Assembly: GCA_036873755.1 (NCBI GenBank) | Contig: JAVTVY010025192.1 | Location: forward strand, 49,880-113,879 | From: Hanleya hanleyi | Lineage: Eukaryota; Mollusca; Polyplacophora; Lepidopleurida; Hanleyidae | DNA: 64,000 bases | Reading direction: 5' to 3' | Part shown: one piece after another, positions 46,366 to 56,990 of the stretch | How positions within the stretch are numbered: position 1 is the first letter of the stretch | How the letters are laid out: every line of letters starts with the position of its first letter | Notes under the pieces: model-generated | What the model was told of the DNA's origin: nothing | What the model saw: only the letters and a program-made list of their open reading frames with translations | The model's database searches: none | Program-made: the position numbers and the translations under genes

Positions 46366-47345
46366 ACACCTAAAAGGTGCACTGAAACCTCAGCCTTAAA
46401 ACCATTATCTTTGTTTACGCAAACATACAAACAGTTGAATGAAGAAAGGGCATTGAACAACTCCAAGTTTGGTTGATTGGTTGGTTGTTTGAAGTTTAAT
46501 GTCTCACCAAACCTTATTGGTCACATGGCGACGATGACCCAAACAAACATAACCTAGCAAAACCCTAACCCAAACAAAAACCTAACCAAAACTTAACTAC
46601 AAAAAATTTTGAATTTTGAATTTTGAAAATTAGGCTCTACAGACACTGGTGATCATACTGCATGTTTTGACAAGTACAAGCATGAAGCAAGTAAGTTTCA
46701 AAGTTGTTCAGAAAGTACTAACCCTAACCAGAATGCAATATATGATAATGGATGCAATAGGTAAAGTGCAATAAATGTAGCACAAGTGATTAGGACGAGG
46801 AAAGAAATGTACCATGCACCTCTGCAAGATACTGAGCATGTTCAATGCAAGTTTGAAAGTTGTCGATCAAATATTAACTCAGATATGGTAAGGACAAGAA
46901 ATAATGACTGGTGGGATAAAGGGACAAAACTCTGAGGAAAATCACTAAAATGCATAAAAACATGACAGTGCACATCTGCCCGCCACTAAGCATCTTTCAA
47001 GTAAGTTTTGAAGTTGTCTATCATATAGTAACCGAGATATGGCCTGGAAAAGAAATTGTTGACTGACGAGATAAGGTGACTTAACTCTGTGGAATGCCTG
47101 TAAAAAAAACAGAGATTGCACATCTGCAAGGTTGTCCATCAAACGGTAACCGAGATATGGGCTGGACATGAATTTATATACGGAAATAATGAAGGCCATA
47201 ACTCTGTGGAAAATCATAAGCATGAAAAACAGACTGTACAAATCTGCAAGGTACTAAGTATCTTCCATGTACATTTTGAAGTTGTCCATCAAACTAACCA
47301 AGATACAGTCCAGATAAAGGGTCATAACTTGATGTAAACTCAACA
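46366..47345 (+). mobile_element. MS-4 copy a (degenerate)
   Basis: Starts with the palindrome CACCTAAAAGGTG followed by AAACCTCAGCC. The core has loosely repeated units holding CATCTGCAAGGTACTAAG, GAAGTTGTCCATCAAA and GTAACCGAGATATGG. The typical 3' stem-loop is not present. Confidence 0.55.
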
Positions 47346-47353
47346 TGAATTGC

Positions 47354-47863
47354 AAGCACCTAGAAGGTGCGCTGACCCCTCAGCCCGATTTTTTTTCTGA
47401 TCATGTAGGATATGGTTTGAGCGATTACAGCATGCATGAAAGTGTAGCTTGATCAGTGGCAAGAAAGATCATGCATGAGCAAGTATGATAACAGGTTATT
47501 GGCATAGAAACACATTGATTGACATATGCCCACCGTTATCATTATTATAAGCTCGAGGTACGCAAACAGGTTCAAAATTGATCTGGGTCAAGCCAGAAAT
47601 AGGCTATCCTAACTTAGCTTTAAATAATTTCCAAGGCACCAGCCCTCGCAATTCACCACGGCAATCAGCAATTGCCGAGGTGAATGCTGTGGCATAATCA
47701 GTTCCCCTCAGCAACATTTAACATGGTGTTAAATAGGAATTATTTCAATAAGACAATATTTTTGCCGAAGTGAGTTTTCCGAATTGTGTGGGCTGAAGGC
47801 ACCATAACATGTTTGGTGAAGAAAATGAAATCGTTATGTTGCACCGGTAATAAATAATTGCGA
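47354..47863 (+). mobile_element. MS-4 copy b, carrying a hAT-type MITE
   Basis: Starts GCACCTAGAAGGTGCGCTGA followed by CCCCTCAGCCC. It parallels copy c along TTACAGCATGCA(T)GAAAGTGTAG, GCCCACC(G/C)TTATCATTAT and ATAATTTCCAAGG. It is interrupted by the MITE at 47641-47795. Confidence 0.6.
47641..47795. mobile_element. hAT-like MITE, 155 bp
   Basis: Ends are AGCCCTCGCAATTC and GAATTGTGTGGGCT, preceded and followed by AAGGCACC (47633-47640 and 47796-47803). The paralogous MS-4 copy c at 48670-48700 reads straight through the site, so it is an empty site. The termini and inner TTGCCGA hexamers match the 1.73-kb element in DIRS C. Confidence 0.8.
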
Positions 47864-47899
47864 CAGTTACAGCTCAGAATGAAACAGTCGGGACACCCA

Positions 47900-47994
47900 C
47901 AGTGGCGTCGGAAGCGGGGGGGCCAGGGGGGCTCGGCGATCTAGATAGTCGACCGGGCCCCCCCCCCACTTTCAATTACGTTCCGACGCCACTG
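47900..47994. mobile_element. Small foldback MITE, 95 bp
   Basis: Ends are CAGTGGCGTCGGAAGC and ACGTTCCGACGCCACTG, 13 bp perfectly inverted. A purine-rich G-run faces a C-run in the middle, and ACCCA is present on both sides. CAGTGGCG termini are typical of hAT-type MITEs. Confidence 0.7.
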
Positions 47995-48055
47995 ACCCAC
48001 AACATATGCCCATCTTTGGTAATCGCATAAAATAGTAATAACATGAATTGCAGGC

Positions 48056-49165
48056 AAGCACCTAAAAGGTGCGTGGACCCCTCAGCCTGTTTTTTTTTAG
48101 TCAAGTAGGATCAGGGCTGCATCTAGAGCCAATTTAGTTCTGGAAAACATATGGGCGCCCAAAACTCAAATGAAACAAAAAACGAAAGTGTTGTTGTTGT
48201 TCAATTTGAAAGGATTTCTGAAGGAAATACTCCTAGAAAAGCTTCTGGGAGCCTCAATATCGATCTGATTGCATAGCTGTGTATTGAATTTCATGTTAAT
48301 AAACCTCTGTTTTGTGATTGATCACAGACTCTTTGCGCCAAAATTCACTTAAAAAAATTGGACCCTCAATAATGAATTAAGAAAAGGAACTGGGAGTTTG
48401 GGATCGGAACCTGCAAAAAATCCTTGGATACCGTATATAACAGACTTCGGTTTCACGTGAGTGGTGTGCTGGGATTACAGCATGCAAGAAAGTGTAGCTC
48501 TATCAGTGGCAATTTATGCATTGCACAAGTGTGATAACAAGTAAACACACTGATTGACACAGGCCCACCCTTATCATTATTGGGGGGGGGGGGGGGCATA
48601 AGCTCCAGGTATGCAAACTGGTTCAAAATTGCCCAGAGTCAGGCTAAAAATGGGTTCTCCTAATCACTCGTTTTAAATAATTTCCAAGGTACAGTAACAT
48701 GTTTGGTGACAAAAATTGAAGCATTATGTTGTACCAGTTGAATGTGTGGACACAAATATGGTTCATGCAAAAGTTTTAGGATAAATCATATGATGTAGAA
48801 TAGAATGATTTACATGTAATAGCAAAATTAAAGAAAAATGTTGTCCTTCATTGAATGAGAATCTTGAATGGACCAGGCTTTCTTGTATCAGGGAACCTTT
48901 AAAATTCACACTGAAACATGCAACCAAGGGTTCCCATCAATAAATAATAATAAAAAAATAAATTAAAAATTATGAAATCATCACAGCCATCTGAAAATCT
49001 AATCATTTCATCAGTCAACATTCAGGAAGCTCTCACCAAAGTTTTGTCAGGCCCGACTTGATAGATCTGCAGATATTCAGCGGACAAGAACATGTTGACG
49101 GACGGACGGACGGATGTACGTACATGGCAACGACAAGACCCCACAGCCCTATGGGCTGAGGGGTA
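48056..49165 (+). mobile_element. MS-4 copy c (both ends present)
   Basis: The 5' end is GCACCTAAAAGGTGC then ACCCCTCAGCC. The 3' end is (GGAC)n, GTACGTACATGGCAACGACA and the stem-loop CAGCCCTATGGGCTG followed by AGGGGT. The 5' ACCCCTCAGCC is the complement of the 3' GGCTGAGGGGT. A stretch at about 48115-48450, absent from copy b, appears to be an insertion. Confidence 0.65.
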
Positions 49166-49520
49166 AAAAGACATTTTGAAGATTGTATTTTTTTTCACAC
49201 CGTGAAATTGTGAAAGTAAAAGCTGTGAAATGCATCTAATCTTTCAAATATTGGTTAGTTGTGGACAGTATTGCACGAAAACAACCTGAATCTCTGGTGG
49301 AACTCAAATCTCTCATTGCTCATTCACTACAGTGCTGCTTGCTCTCCTTTGCTCGATAAAATTATGCAAGTTGGCAGCAGGCAGAAATAACTACGGACCC
49401 TTAAGTTTACAAGCAAACAACTAACAACAACAACAACCAGACTGCATGGTCCCGTAAAAGCATGCAATACACAAAATATATTTTCTTCCTGGATCAGCCA
49501 ACCAATAGGCGAAAATATAC

Positions 49521-49570
49521 CTGCTAGCGTACTGTTTCATTTTCAACAGTTTCATTTTTATCCCGCTCAA
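49521..49570 (-). CDS. UBXN1: Candidate further UBXN1 coiled-coil exon
   Basis: A 50-nt minus-strand segment with acceptor CGGACAG and donor CAG/GTATAT would encode LSGIKMKLLKMKQYAS and end in AG. That is exactly the phase needed by the exon at 46038, giving Arg at the junction. The content (Lys/Met/Leu-rich helix) suits the region before the EEDE segment, but similarity to known UBXN1 is weak and the upstream pyrimidine tract is poor. Confidence 0.4.
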
Positions 49571-49919
49571 CTGTCCGATACACATGCATGAGTGGTGCTA
49601 TTAAACCACCAGAATGGAATTTAATAGGCTAAAATATGTACCACAATTATCACGTTGGTTGGTTGTTAACTGTCGAAAACTGGACCCCAACTGTTTTTGC
49701 CAACCGTATACTTGTTCAATACTTGTCGCATCGAAGGCCATCTAACAATTGGTTAGAGAGGTAATATCTCAGATAATCTTGGTTATAGTGTCTTTAATCC
49801 GTATCCAGACATGCCACCCATATATCACAATAATGTGTGAATTAAGAAGCAACTGGGAATCATGTTTTCAATAAAGAAGCAGTAAAAAAGTTTGTTTTCA
49901 AATTAAAGGTATTCTTGAA

Positions 49920-50521
49920 GACAAGCCTAAAATAATTAGATGCCACTGCCCCGGTCACATCTCGAATCTGCTAAACATCCAGAAAATTTACTGGTCTACT
50001 TGCTGAGGAATTAAACTACCAGAGCCTGCAGTAACAAGTTTTGTGAATTAATTTAAATCCTCGAGGTTCCATCCAATGATAATCATTCTCAGATGGTCTG
50101 AATCTCGAATGGACTGCAACACACGGCTCCCTGGAATCAGGCAACCTTCGAAAGTCGCAATGCAACATACAACCAAGGCTTCCCAATGGGCACATCTCAG
50201 ATGATCTGAATCTCGAATGGACCGCTACACAGGGCTTCTTGGAATCCGGGAACCCTCAAGAGTCGAAATGCAACATCCAACCAAGTGTTCTCGATGGGCA
50301 TAGATAGCAGTGCACAAGGTGAGCATCAATAAACAAAAAATAATAATTAAAAATCACAAAATCATCACAGCCATCTGAAAACCTAATCATTTCATCAGTC
50401 ACCATACAGGAAGCTCTCACCAAAGTTTGGTCAGGCCTGACTTCATAGATCTGTAGATATTCAGCGGACAAGAACACGTTGGCGGACGGACGGACGTACG
50501 TACGTACATGGCAACGACAAG
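49920..50521 (+). mobile_element. MS-4 copy d (3' part, hairpin missing)
   Basis: Contains two tandem units of about 110 bp (near 50087 and 50205) with CTGAATCTCGAATGGAC, then the shared arm CATCACAGCCATCTGAAAA ... CAGCGGACAAGAAC, GGACGGACGGAC and GGCAACGACAAG. It stops just before the stem-loop present in copy c. Confidence 0.6.
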
Positions 50522-51346
50522 ATCTGTACTAGTTATCTTGACTAGTTAAGTAAACATACCAACTTTGGAATTCATCAATGGAATGGTTTTGTGCTTATCT
50601 CGCTCACCTATGTACAGACAGACTTAATGATGACAATACACCTAGGCCAAAATTGGCCTAGTGTTGAAAACCTTACAATGCACATCTGCAATGTAGCATC
50701 TTACATTTATGTTTCAAATTGGTCCATTAAATAGTAACTGGGTGTGGTCTGGACAAGAAGTTATTGATGGACAGATGGCCGTTTGACTGTATGGTCAGAC
50801 GAATGCTTCAAGGGAAGAAAATCATCATGACAACATTTTGTCACATAAGAAGACAAGGAAGGCAGATAATTTTCTATTTATACATACTGAAGACACCAGT
50901 TTTCATGGTCTTTTACAGGTCATTTTGTTGTTTTAAAAGGTTATTTTTTGTTACCCTATTTGCTCTAATTATTCAGACGGCAAAAGTTAACTTCAGGCAT
51001 ATGTAGAGAGAAATTCTGCTAACCTTCTACAAATTTTACTAGCTGTCTTTTCAGTTCTTTGGATAAATAAAATATTTATGTCATAGTATTTAGACTCAGT
51101 TGAAAAAAGATGTTTTTTCTGCTTCTTAGTCTAAAAATGCTGCTTGAAAATTTAGAAGAAATAGGGTAATCTGATATAAGCATCTTTCCAAATCTTCAAA
51201 AATGGCTTGAATTAGGAATTCTCAGTTACAAAGCTTTTCAAGATGGCACACAAACCTTGCATAAAATCAACTACCTTTACCATGAATTGAGACGCTCAGA
51301 AATAGTTATCCAACGTTGTCACAGACCAGTACATTCATGATTGTAT
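50522..51346. other. Non-coding stretch with a residual MS-4 unit
   Basis: 50670-50780 resembles one core unit of MS-4 copy a. The rest is AT-rich. The plus-strand frame at 50764-51006 has no family signature. Confidence 0.4.
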
Positions 51347-52308
51347 CCAGTCCTCGCCATGAAAGGCGAGCGATCGCTCCCCTTCTCCTCCACACACGCC
51401 CAGAGGTCGCAAGGCGAGCGATTCATCGCTCCTCCAAATCCGAGAGAAAAATATTTTTCTTCAGTCTATATCGGCAGTATTTTCGTCACCTTTCACTGGT
51501 TTTCGTGGTTGCGGTTTCGATTTGCAAAGGAAGCAGAAGTAAGACAACTGTCATGCGCAGTAGAACAACGCGACGTCACCAGCTCGTAACCTGGTAACAG
51601 TCGTCAGTTGGCAAGACTGGTGATCTCCAATTTACATCCTGATCTATCCCACGGTTCACCGCGCGACATACACAACCGTATGCCCAGCGATGCACTGTGG
51701 GATAGATGAGGGTTAATTTGAAGATCGTCAGTTTTGCTGTCAGTTGGCGGTTTTCCTTGACTTGCGATGTTGTATACCTTCTTGCGTTTCATTGAAGTTT
51801 TCCACATCATTGTTGGCATTACCATGGCAGAACAGAGTCATACCGGCAGTACAAAACAACTTAAAGGAAACCGCGTAGAACTGAAAACTTTCAAAATCTG
51901 GGGCACGGCGGTTCAGTTACATATCGGTTACCTGAAACAGAGAGCGAGTCCGACTGACATGGCGGGCTGGAAACAATTCACGCATACTGTATCGGTACTG
52001 TTAGTCTGAAACTGTCTTCCTGAGTGAGTAGTCTGACATGTGACTTGAAAATAAGTATGTATTAATTGTGACTTGGATCAAATATAAATCAAACACTCGT
52101 GTGGAGTATTTTATGTATTGTCTTATTTATTGCAAGATTCAAAGGAATACCAAAATGTCTGCTAAAATAACACTGCTCGCCTTAGGTGAGCAATCACTCG
52201 CCCCAAACATCCCAGAAGAGCGATTTCTAGATGAGCGATCACTCGCCCATCCAGATTAAGGAGAGCGATCTGGCACTCTCCCACCATTTTGCTCATGGCG
52301 AGGACTGG
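51347..52308. mobile_element. Transposon-like element with 16-bp inverted ends, 962 bp
   Basis: CCAGTCCTCGCCATGA at 51347 is mirrored perfectly by TCATGGCGAGGACTGG at 52293-52308, with TAT on both sides. Copies of the (G)AGCGAT(C)(G)CTC motif cluster inside both ends (51366-51440 and 52180-52270). A short frame at 51827-52009 (starts MAEQSHTGSTKQ) is not recognised. The superfamily is unknown. Confidence 0.65.
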
Positions 52309-52776
52309 TATCAGTGCAAACAACATTCTCGTCAGCGAGCTGATAAGAATGATCATATAAAGGGGCAGATACAGGCCTTATTTTATACCTTTATACGGCG
52401 CCCAAAATAAATGAGGTCTAAAAACGCCCAAATTAAGACACGAAAAATGCCCAAAGTTTATTAGTTTATTATGCAGCAAATTTACGTTTTGTATTTAATT
52501 TTGAGATGGTTTACTCACGTTTGCGTTTGTCACTTCAAAAATGAAGCAGCGAAATCAAGACATAAATTACCAACGCGAGCCGCCATGTTATATTCACCAA
52601 CCCGATTCATATGAACTTCACTTGATAACTTGATAGGGAAATGATAACTTTAACTACGCTGAACGCTACCCGGAAGTTATCGCCTTGCGGGCCGCGTGGA
52701 TCAAGGTGTTTGCGCAGCGACCCCTGGTGGCGAGGTTGATTCGACTTCCTACTTCCCGTGAAGGAAGAAGACGAAA
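52309..52776. promoter_or_regulatory. Possible bidirectional promoter region
   Basis: The interval is GC-richer than its surroundings. On the minus strand an ATG in CCGCC-type context (about 52587, ATGGCGGCTCGCG) is followed by a GTGAGT donor near 52517. On the plus strand ATGCCTCGTGGTCGG at 52777 is also followed by GTGAGT. CCCGGAAGT, an ETS-type site, lies between. This would suit a first exon of UBXN1 on the left, but no UBA-coding exon was found. It is an inference only. Confidence 0.25.
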
Positions 52777-53085
52777 ATGCCTCGTGGTCGGCCACCGACA
52801 ACCGTGAGTTCTCATAATCCAAAAAGCGCCAGCTGTGCCCACAGTCAGAAGAGAACTGCTGAGCTTGTGAAGACAACGGGCGGGGGAATAGGCCGTTTTA
52901 TTCAGAAACGTCCACAGACCGATCCTGGTAATTTCATGTTCCTAAGTCATGTTCTTTGGGAGTTGTCTCCCCTTGGTCTATGTCACCAGTGCAGAGATCG
53001 CCAGATTTTCAGTTGCCAAGTTTCACGGAATTTCCGTGAATATCAAGAAATATGGACTAACCTCCCGGTCTTAAGAAGAGTTTAG
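52777..53085 (+). CDS. Hypothetical protein, or first exon plus intron
   Basis: A 102-residue frame starts MPRGRPPTTVSSHNPKSAS. I do not recognise it. A GTGAGT donor follows codon 9, so the true exon may be very short. The basic, AT-hook-like start could also be a remnant of a transposon protein. Confidence 0.22.
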   Translation: MPRGRPPTTVSSHNPKSASCAHSQKRTAELVKTTGGGIGRFIQKRPQTDPGNFMFLSHVLWELSPLGLCHQCRDRQIFSCQVSRNFREYQEIWTNLPVLRRV

Positions 53086-53389
53086 AAATCTCACAGAATT
53101 CATAGAATATCTTCTCAAAAGTCTAAATCTGAAAAAAAGACTCATTTTCTCATGAAAATGATAATATAACATTTTTTTCTCATGAAAATTGGGATGTAAT
53201 ATAACATTTTTGACAATTTTTATGGCATAATCTCATGACGATATGGAAATTTATTGTCTGGAAATGCGTGTGATGCATTTTAGAGCATCTGAGAACGCCT
53301 AGCGGAGGGGGCCCTAGGCAGGTCCCAGACCCCCGGCCAAAGTTTTTGCGCCTCGCTATGCTCGGCGAAACTAAAAGGGTGCCCAAATT
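53086..53389. other. Non-coding spacer
   Basis: AT-rich first half, then a GC-rich segment just before MS-2 copy 2. Nothing recognised. Confidence 0.4.
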
Positions 53390-55616
53390 AACAAGAGCCC
53401 AAGGGGCTTCAATATACGCCCGTATATCTTGAATTACATTGGTCTAAATTTCAAGTTTGTTTAATAGCCTTGATTCCAATTGCTAGCTAGCAATCCAGAG
53501 AAAGGTCTACAATTTTGTGCTTCTGAGAATATAACATATATCACAGCTTATATTGAATGATACACTAAAATGAGCTTAACTCTTGGTACATGTAACTAGT
53601 TGACCTTGGAGCAAGAGCCGAGAGCTCACATATCCCACACTGAAATCGACAATAGTCAACCACAAGAAAATAGTAGTTTTCCTGCAAATGGATTTCTTTC
53701 AAACGAGAAAGTTTTTAATGAAGGAAGAAGAAACTGATGAAGTAAACCTTTGTTCTTGAGTTAATAAACAGGTGTGAAGTTCATAAAGGACCCCTCTCCC
53801 CATTAAATTAGTAAATGTATGGTTTTTATTTCACAACAGTTTAACTAAATGTAGCTGTTTCAAACTCCACAAGACAAATGCCGTAGGGAATAGAACTCTG
53901 AATATTCCAACCTAACACATATAGTCAGCTAAACTTGATTCAGTTTTGGGGGACTGTGACCTTGACCTTTGACAAATTGATGTATGGCTCCTCTTTGCCA
54001 TGCGAGTAAGGTATACTCAAAGTCTGGTACCAATCCATACCTTGAAACTAGAGTTATCGCACGGACAACAAATGTTAATGGATGAATGGACAGAACGCAG
54101 CCAACATCAACATTGCATTACATGACCTCATCTTCGACAGGCATAGGAAAATGTGACTTTTAATGATTTCCTGATTTTGGGGTCACAGTGACCTTGACAT
54201 TTGACCTTGACCTAAATATTGGTACATGACACATTGTCTTCCCTCAATGTATCAATGGACACAAAAAAAATCATGATTTTTATGAATTTCATGATTTTGG
54301 GGGTCACAGTGACCTTGACTTTCGGCCTTGATCTACATTTTGATACGTGACACATCATGTCCTCCTAATGTATCCAGACACAAAAAAAGTAATTTTCAAA
54401 GATTTCTTGATTCTGGAGTCAGTGACATTGACCTTGACCTAAATTTTGGTACATGATAAACTGTCTCCCCGTAATTTCTCAATGGACACAAAAAACCATG
54501 ATTTTTAACAATTTCAAGATTTTGGGGTCCTTGACCTTTGACCTTGACCTACATTTTGGTATGTGACACATCGTGTCCCCCAAATGTATCTACTGACACA
54601 AAAGAAATGTTGTTTTTAAAATTTTCTGATTTGGGGGTCAGTGACCTTTGACCTTGATCTAATTTTTGGTATGCGACACTTCATTTCCCCCTATTGAATT
54701 CACTCACAAAGAATTGGTAATTTTTAATGCTTTCCTGATTTTTAGGTCGCACAGAGTTTTGACCTTGATTCTGGGGTCACAGTGATCTTGACTACTGACC
54801 CGGGTCTAAATTTTGGTACATGACAAAACGGCTACCCGTAATTGCTCAATGGACTAAAAAAATCATGATTTTTAACAATTTCATGATTTTGGGGTCACAG
54901 TGACCTTGACCTTTGGCCTTGACCTACATTTTGATATGTGACACATCATGTCCCCCTAATGTATCTACTGACACACAGAAATGTTATTTTTAATAATTTC
55001 CTGATTTTGGGGATACAGTGACCTTTGACCTTCGACCTTGACCTATATTTTGTTATGCGACACTTCATTTCCCCCTAATGAATCCACTCATAAAAAATTA
55101 GAAATTTGTAATGAATTCCTTATTTTCGGTCACACTGACCTTTGACCTCTGACCTCGACCTACATTTGGTATGCAACATATCTTTTTCCCCTAGGGCATC
55201 CACTCATCAAAAATTAGAACTATAGATAGAAAACTGTCAATGATTCATGATTTCCTGATTTTAGGCAACAGTGACCTTTGTCCTCTGGCCGCGACCTCAA
55301 TTTCGGTACGCGACACTTCGTCTTCACCTAACGTATCCACTCACAAAAAATTGCAACTGTGGATAGAAAACGTTCACAGATATAGACCGGACACGAACAC
55401 TTCAGTGATTTCCCGTTTTTTTAGGCCAGTGACCTTTGACCTCTGACGTTGACCTTCATTTTGGTACGCGACACATCGTCTCCCCATAGGGTATCCACTC
55501 ACCAAAAATTAGAACTGTAAATAGAAAACTGTTCCAGATATAGACCGGACACGACGGACGGACAGACGGACGGAAACCGCCATCACATAATACGTCCGCC
55601 TTTTGGCGGGCGTATA
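53390..55616 (+). mobile_element. MS-2 copy 2
   Basis: Same 5' start (AACAAGAGCCCAAGGGGCTT, then ATACGCCCG) and 3' stem-loop (CCGCCTTTTGGCGGGCGTAT) as copy 1, in the same orientation. The 5' and 3' ATACGCCCG/CGGGCGTAT repeats are perfect complements here. It carries about 280 bp (53690-53970) that copy 1 lacks. The core units again hold TGACCTTTGACCT and TGACCTTGACCT arrays. Confidence 0.8.
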
Positions 55617-55639
55617 AAAATAAAACTGGACATTAGAAG

Positions 55640-55723
55640 TTCACTGCTTTCCTTCTGCAGGTAGATGAGTTTCTGCTCGTCTGGTCCTGTTTTATTTTTA
55701 TCTTCAGTATTGCCTCCAATTGC
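55640..55723 (-). CDS. Possible isolated exon, gene unknown
   Basis: On the minus strand a strong acceptor (TTTGTTTCATAG) precedes an open frame starting AIGGNTEDKNKTGPDEQK. A usable donor could be GTGAAC near 55649. It might be an acidic/charged linker exon of UBXN1, but similarity is not convincing, and it would make UBXN1 interleave with VPS18. Confidence 0.25.
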
Positions 55724-55921
55724 CTATGAAACAAAAAACAAAATGGTGTGGCCTAATTCAAAAACATAGAATCAGTCTTAGGCTCTAATAATCCACTCAT
55801 CCTATTAATATTCAATTACCCTCAGATTTTGATTCATCATTCTGATAAATTTGATCACCTCCCACTTTTCCATTCCAATAAATTTGTTCACCTTCTGAAA
55901 GTGTTGTAATTTTTTATGCAG

Positions 55922-55986
55922 GACAGTCCCGTTTACATGGATAAAGTGCTCACGAAACAAGCAGAGTATTTTTTCAAGCAAGGAGA
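55922..55986 (+). CDS. VPS18: VPS18 internal exon
   Basis: The exon encodes DSPVYMDKVLTKQAEYFF and KQG plus two bases of a Glu codon. It matches the start of the alpha-solenoid of VPS18, a core subunit of the HOPS and CORVET tethering complexes that act in late-endosome, lysosome and early-endosome fusion. Acceptor TTTATGCAG and donor GTAAGT are strong. The split Glu codon is completed by the next exon. In vertebrate VPS18 this segment lies after about 400 residues of beta-propeller, and the exons for those were not found to the left. Confidence 0.88.
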
Positions 55987-56567
55987 GTAAGTGGAAACTA
56001 TATATATTGAATGCATTCATTTACTGCTGGTGCCAAACTCATGAGGGCTCGGTTCGAATCCCACACGGGACTCGCTTCAGCGCTGCTGTCTGTGTATTAC
56101 CAAGGAAGTATCATCCTAATAATGATTAGTTATAAACGTATATATAAATTTCCATTATATTCAGTATTAGATTTAAAGCTCGACTTACCAAACTTATACC
56201 AGATATACATCAGGTCAAGTTCTAATGCCTATTTAACACTAGTGAACTTACCATCACTGTGGGTCAAAATATGAGCAACCATATATTCATCTCCATTGTG
56301 AATATAGATCTGATCATGAACCCGGTCTCAGTTTAAGTACCCCCCGAGGCAGATGGGTTCTTGGCACTCTCCAGTGTTCAATTGAGAGCTCTTCCTTAAT
56401 ATGTTTTTCTAGTTCAGTTTTTCTAGCTTCCTGAATGCCACTTGAATTTTTTCTAACTTCCTGAATGGCACTTGAATTTTTTAGTCAACTATATAAAATT
56501 TTATCCTCCAGCTGCCACATTATAATCAGGGACTAGTGTACACCTTATTGACCTTGTATGTTCACAG
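55987..56567 (+). other. VPS18 intron
   Basis: A 581-bp intron. Near 56047-56060 the sequence CGGTTCGAATCCC is a good B-box, but no A-box or tRNA fold is attached, so it is probably a tRNA-derived repeat remnant. Confidence 0.7.
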
Positions 56568-56703
56568 GTATGAGAGGAGTGCCCTGACCTTTGCCATGAC
56601 ACAAAACTCATTTGAGGAAATTGCATTAAAATTCATCAAACTAGAACAAAAAGAGGCACTTAAGACATTCCTACAAAAAAAGTTGAATTCCCTGAAGATG
56701 CAA
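56568..56703 (+). CDS. VPS18: VPS18 internal exon
   Basis: After acceptor TTCACAG the exon encodes YERSALTFAMTQNSFEEIAL followed by KFIKLEQKEALKTFL and a Lys-rich end, SLKMQ. FEEIALKF and EALKTFLQKKL correspond closely to the conserved VPS18 segment (TQSYFEEIALKF...LAEFLQRKL in vertebrates). It joins in phase with the exon at 55922 (GA|G). The donor is CAA/GTAAGT with phase 0. A minus-strand frame over this exon is a shadow. Confidence 0.93.
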
Positions 56704-56990
56704 GTAAGTTGATTGTTACCATGGTTACAGCATGAATTAAAGAATTCTGATATGGAATGTAGTCATTGGATTTGGCTGTCCTACCTTCCCAACTGTGGAC
56801 AATTTGACTATAACTGCCAACCAGTTTGTAAAGAAGTTGAATATTTAATTTGGGGCAGTTGTTATATATGTATGTTGATTTTCTTACTTCAGTGAAACCT
56901 GTGAGTACTGACACCTGGGTAAACTGACAAACCTCAAAATACTGACATTATTCATGGTCCCAATACTGATATTTATTTCCCAAACCTACA

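Noticed and set aside
56047..56075. tRNA gene suggested by GGTTCGAATCCC
   Set aside because: Only a B-box is present; no A-box, anticodon arm or acceptor stem could be assembled.
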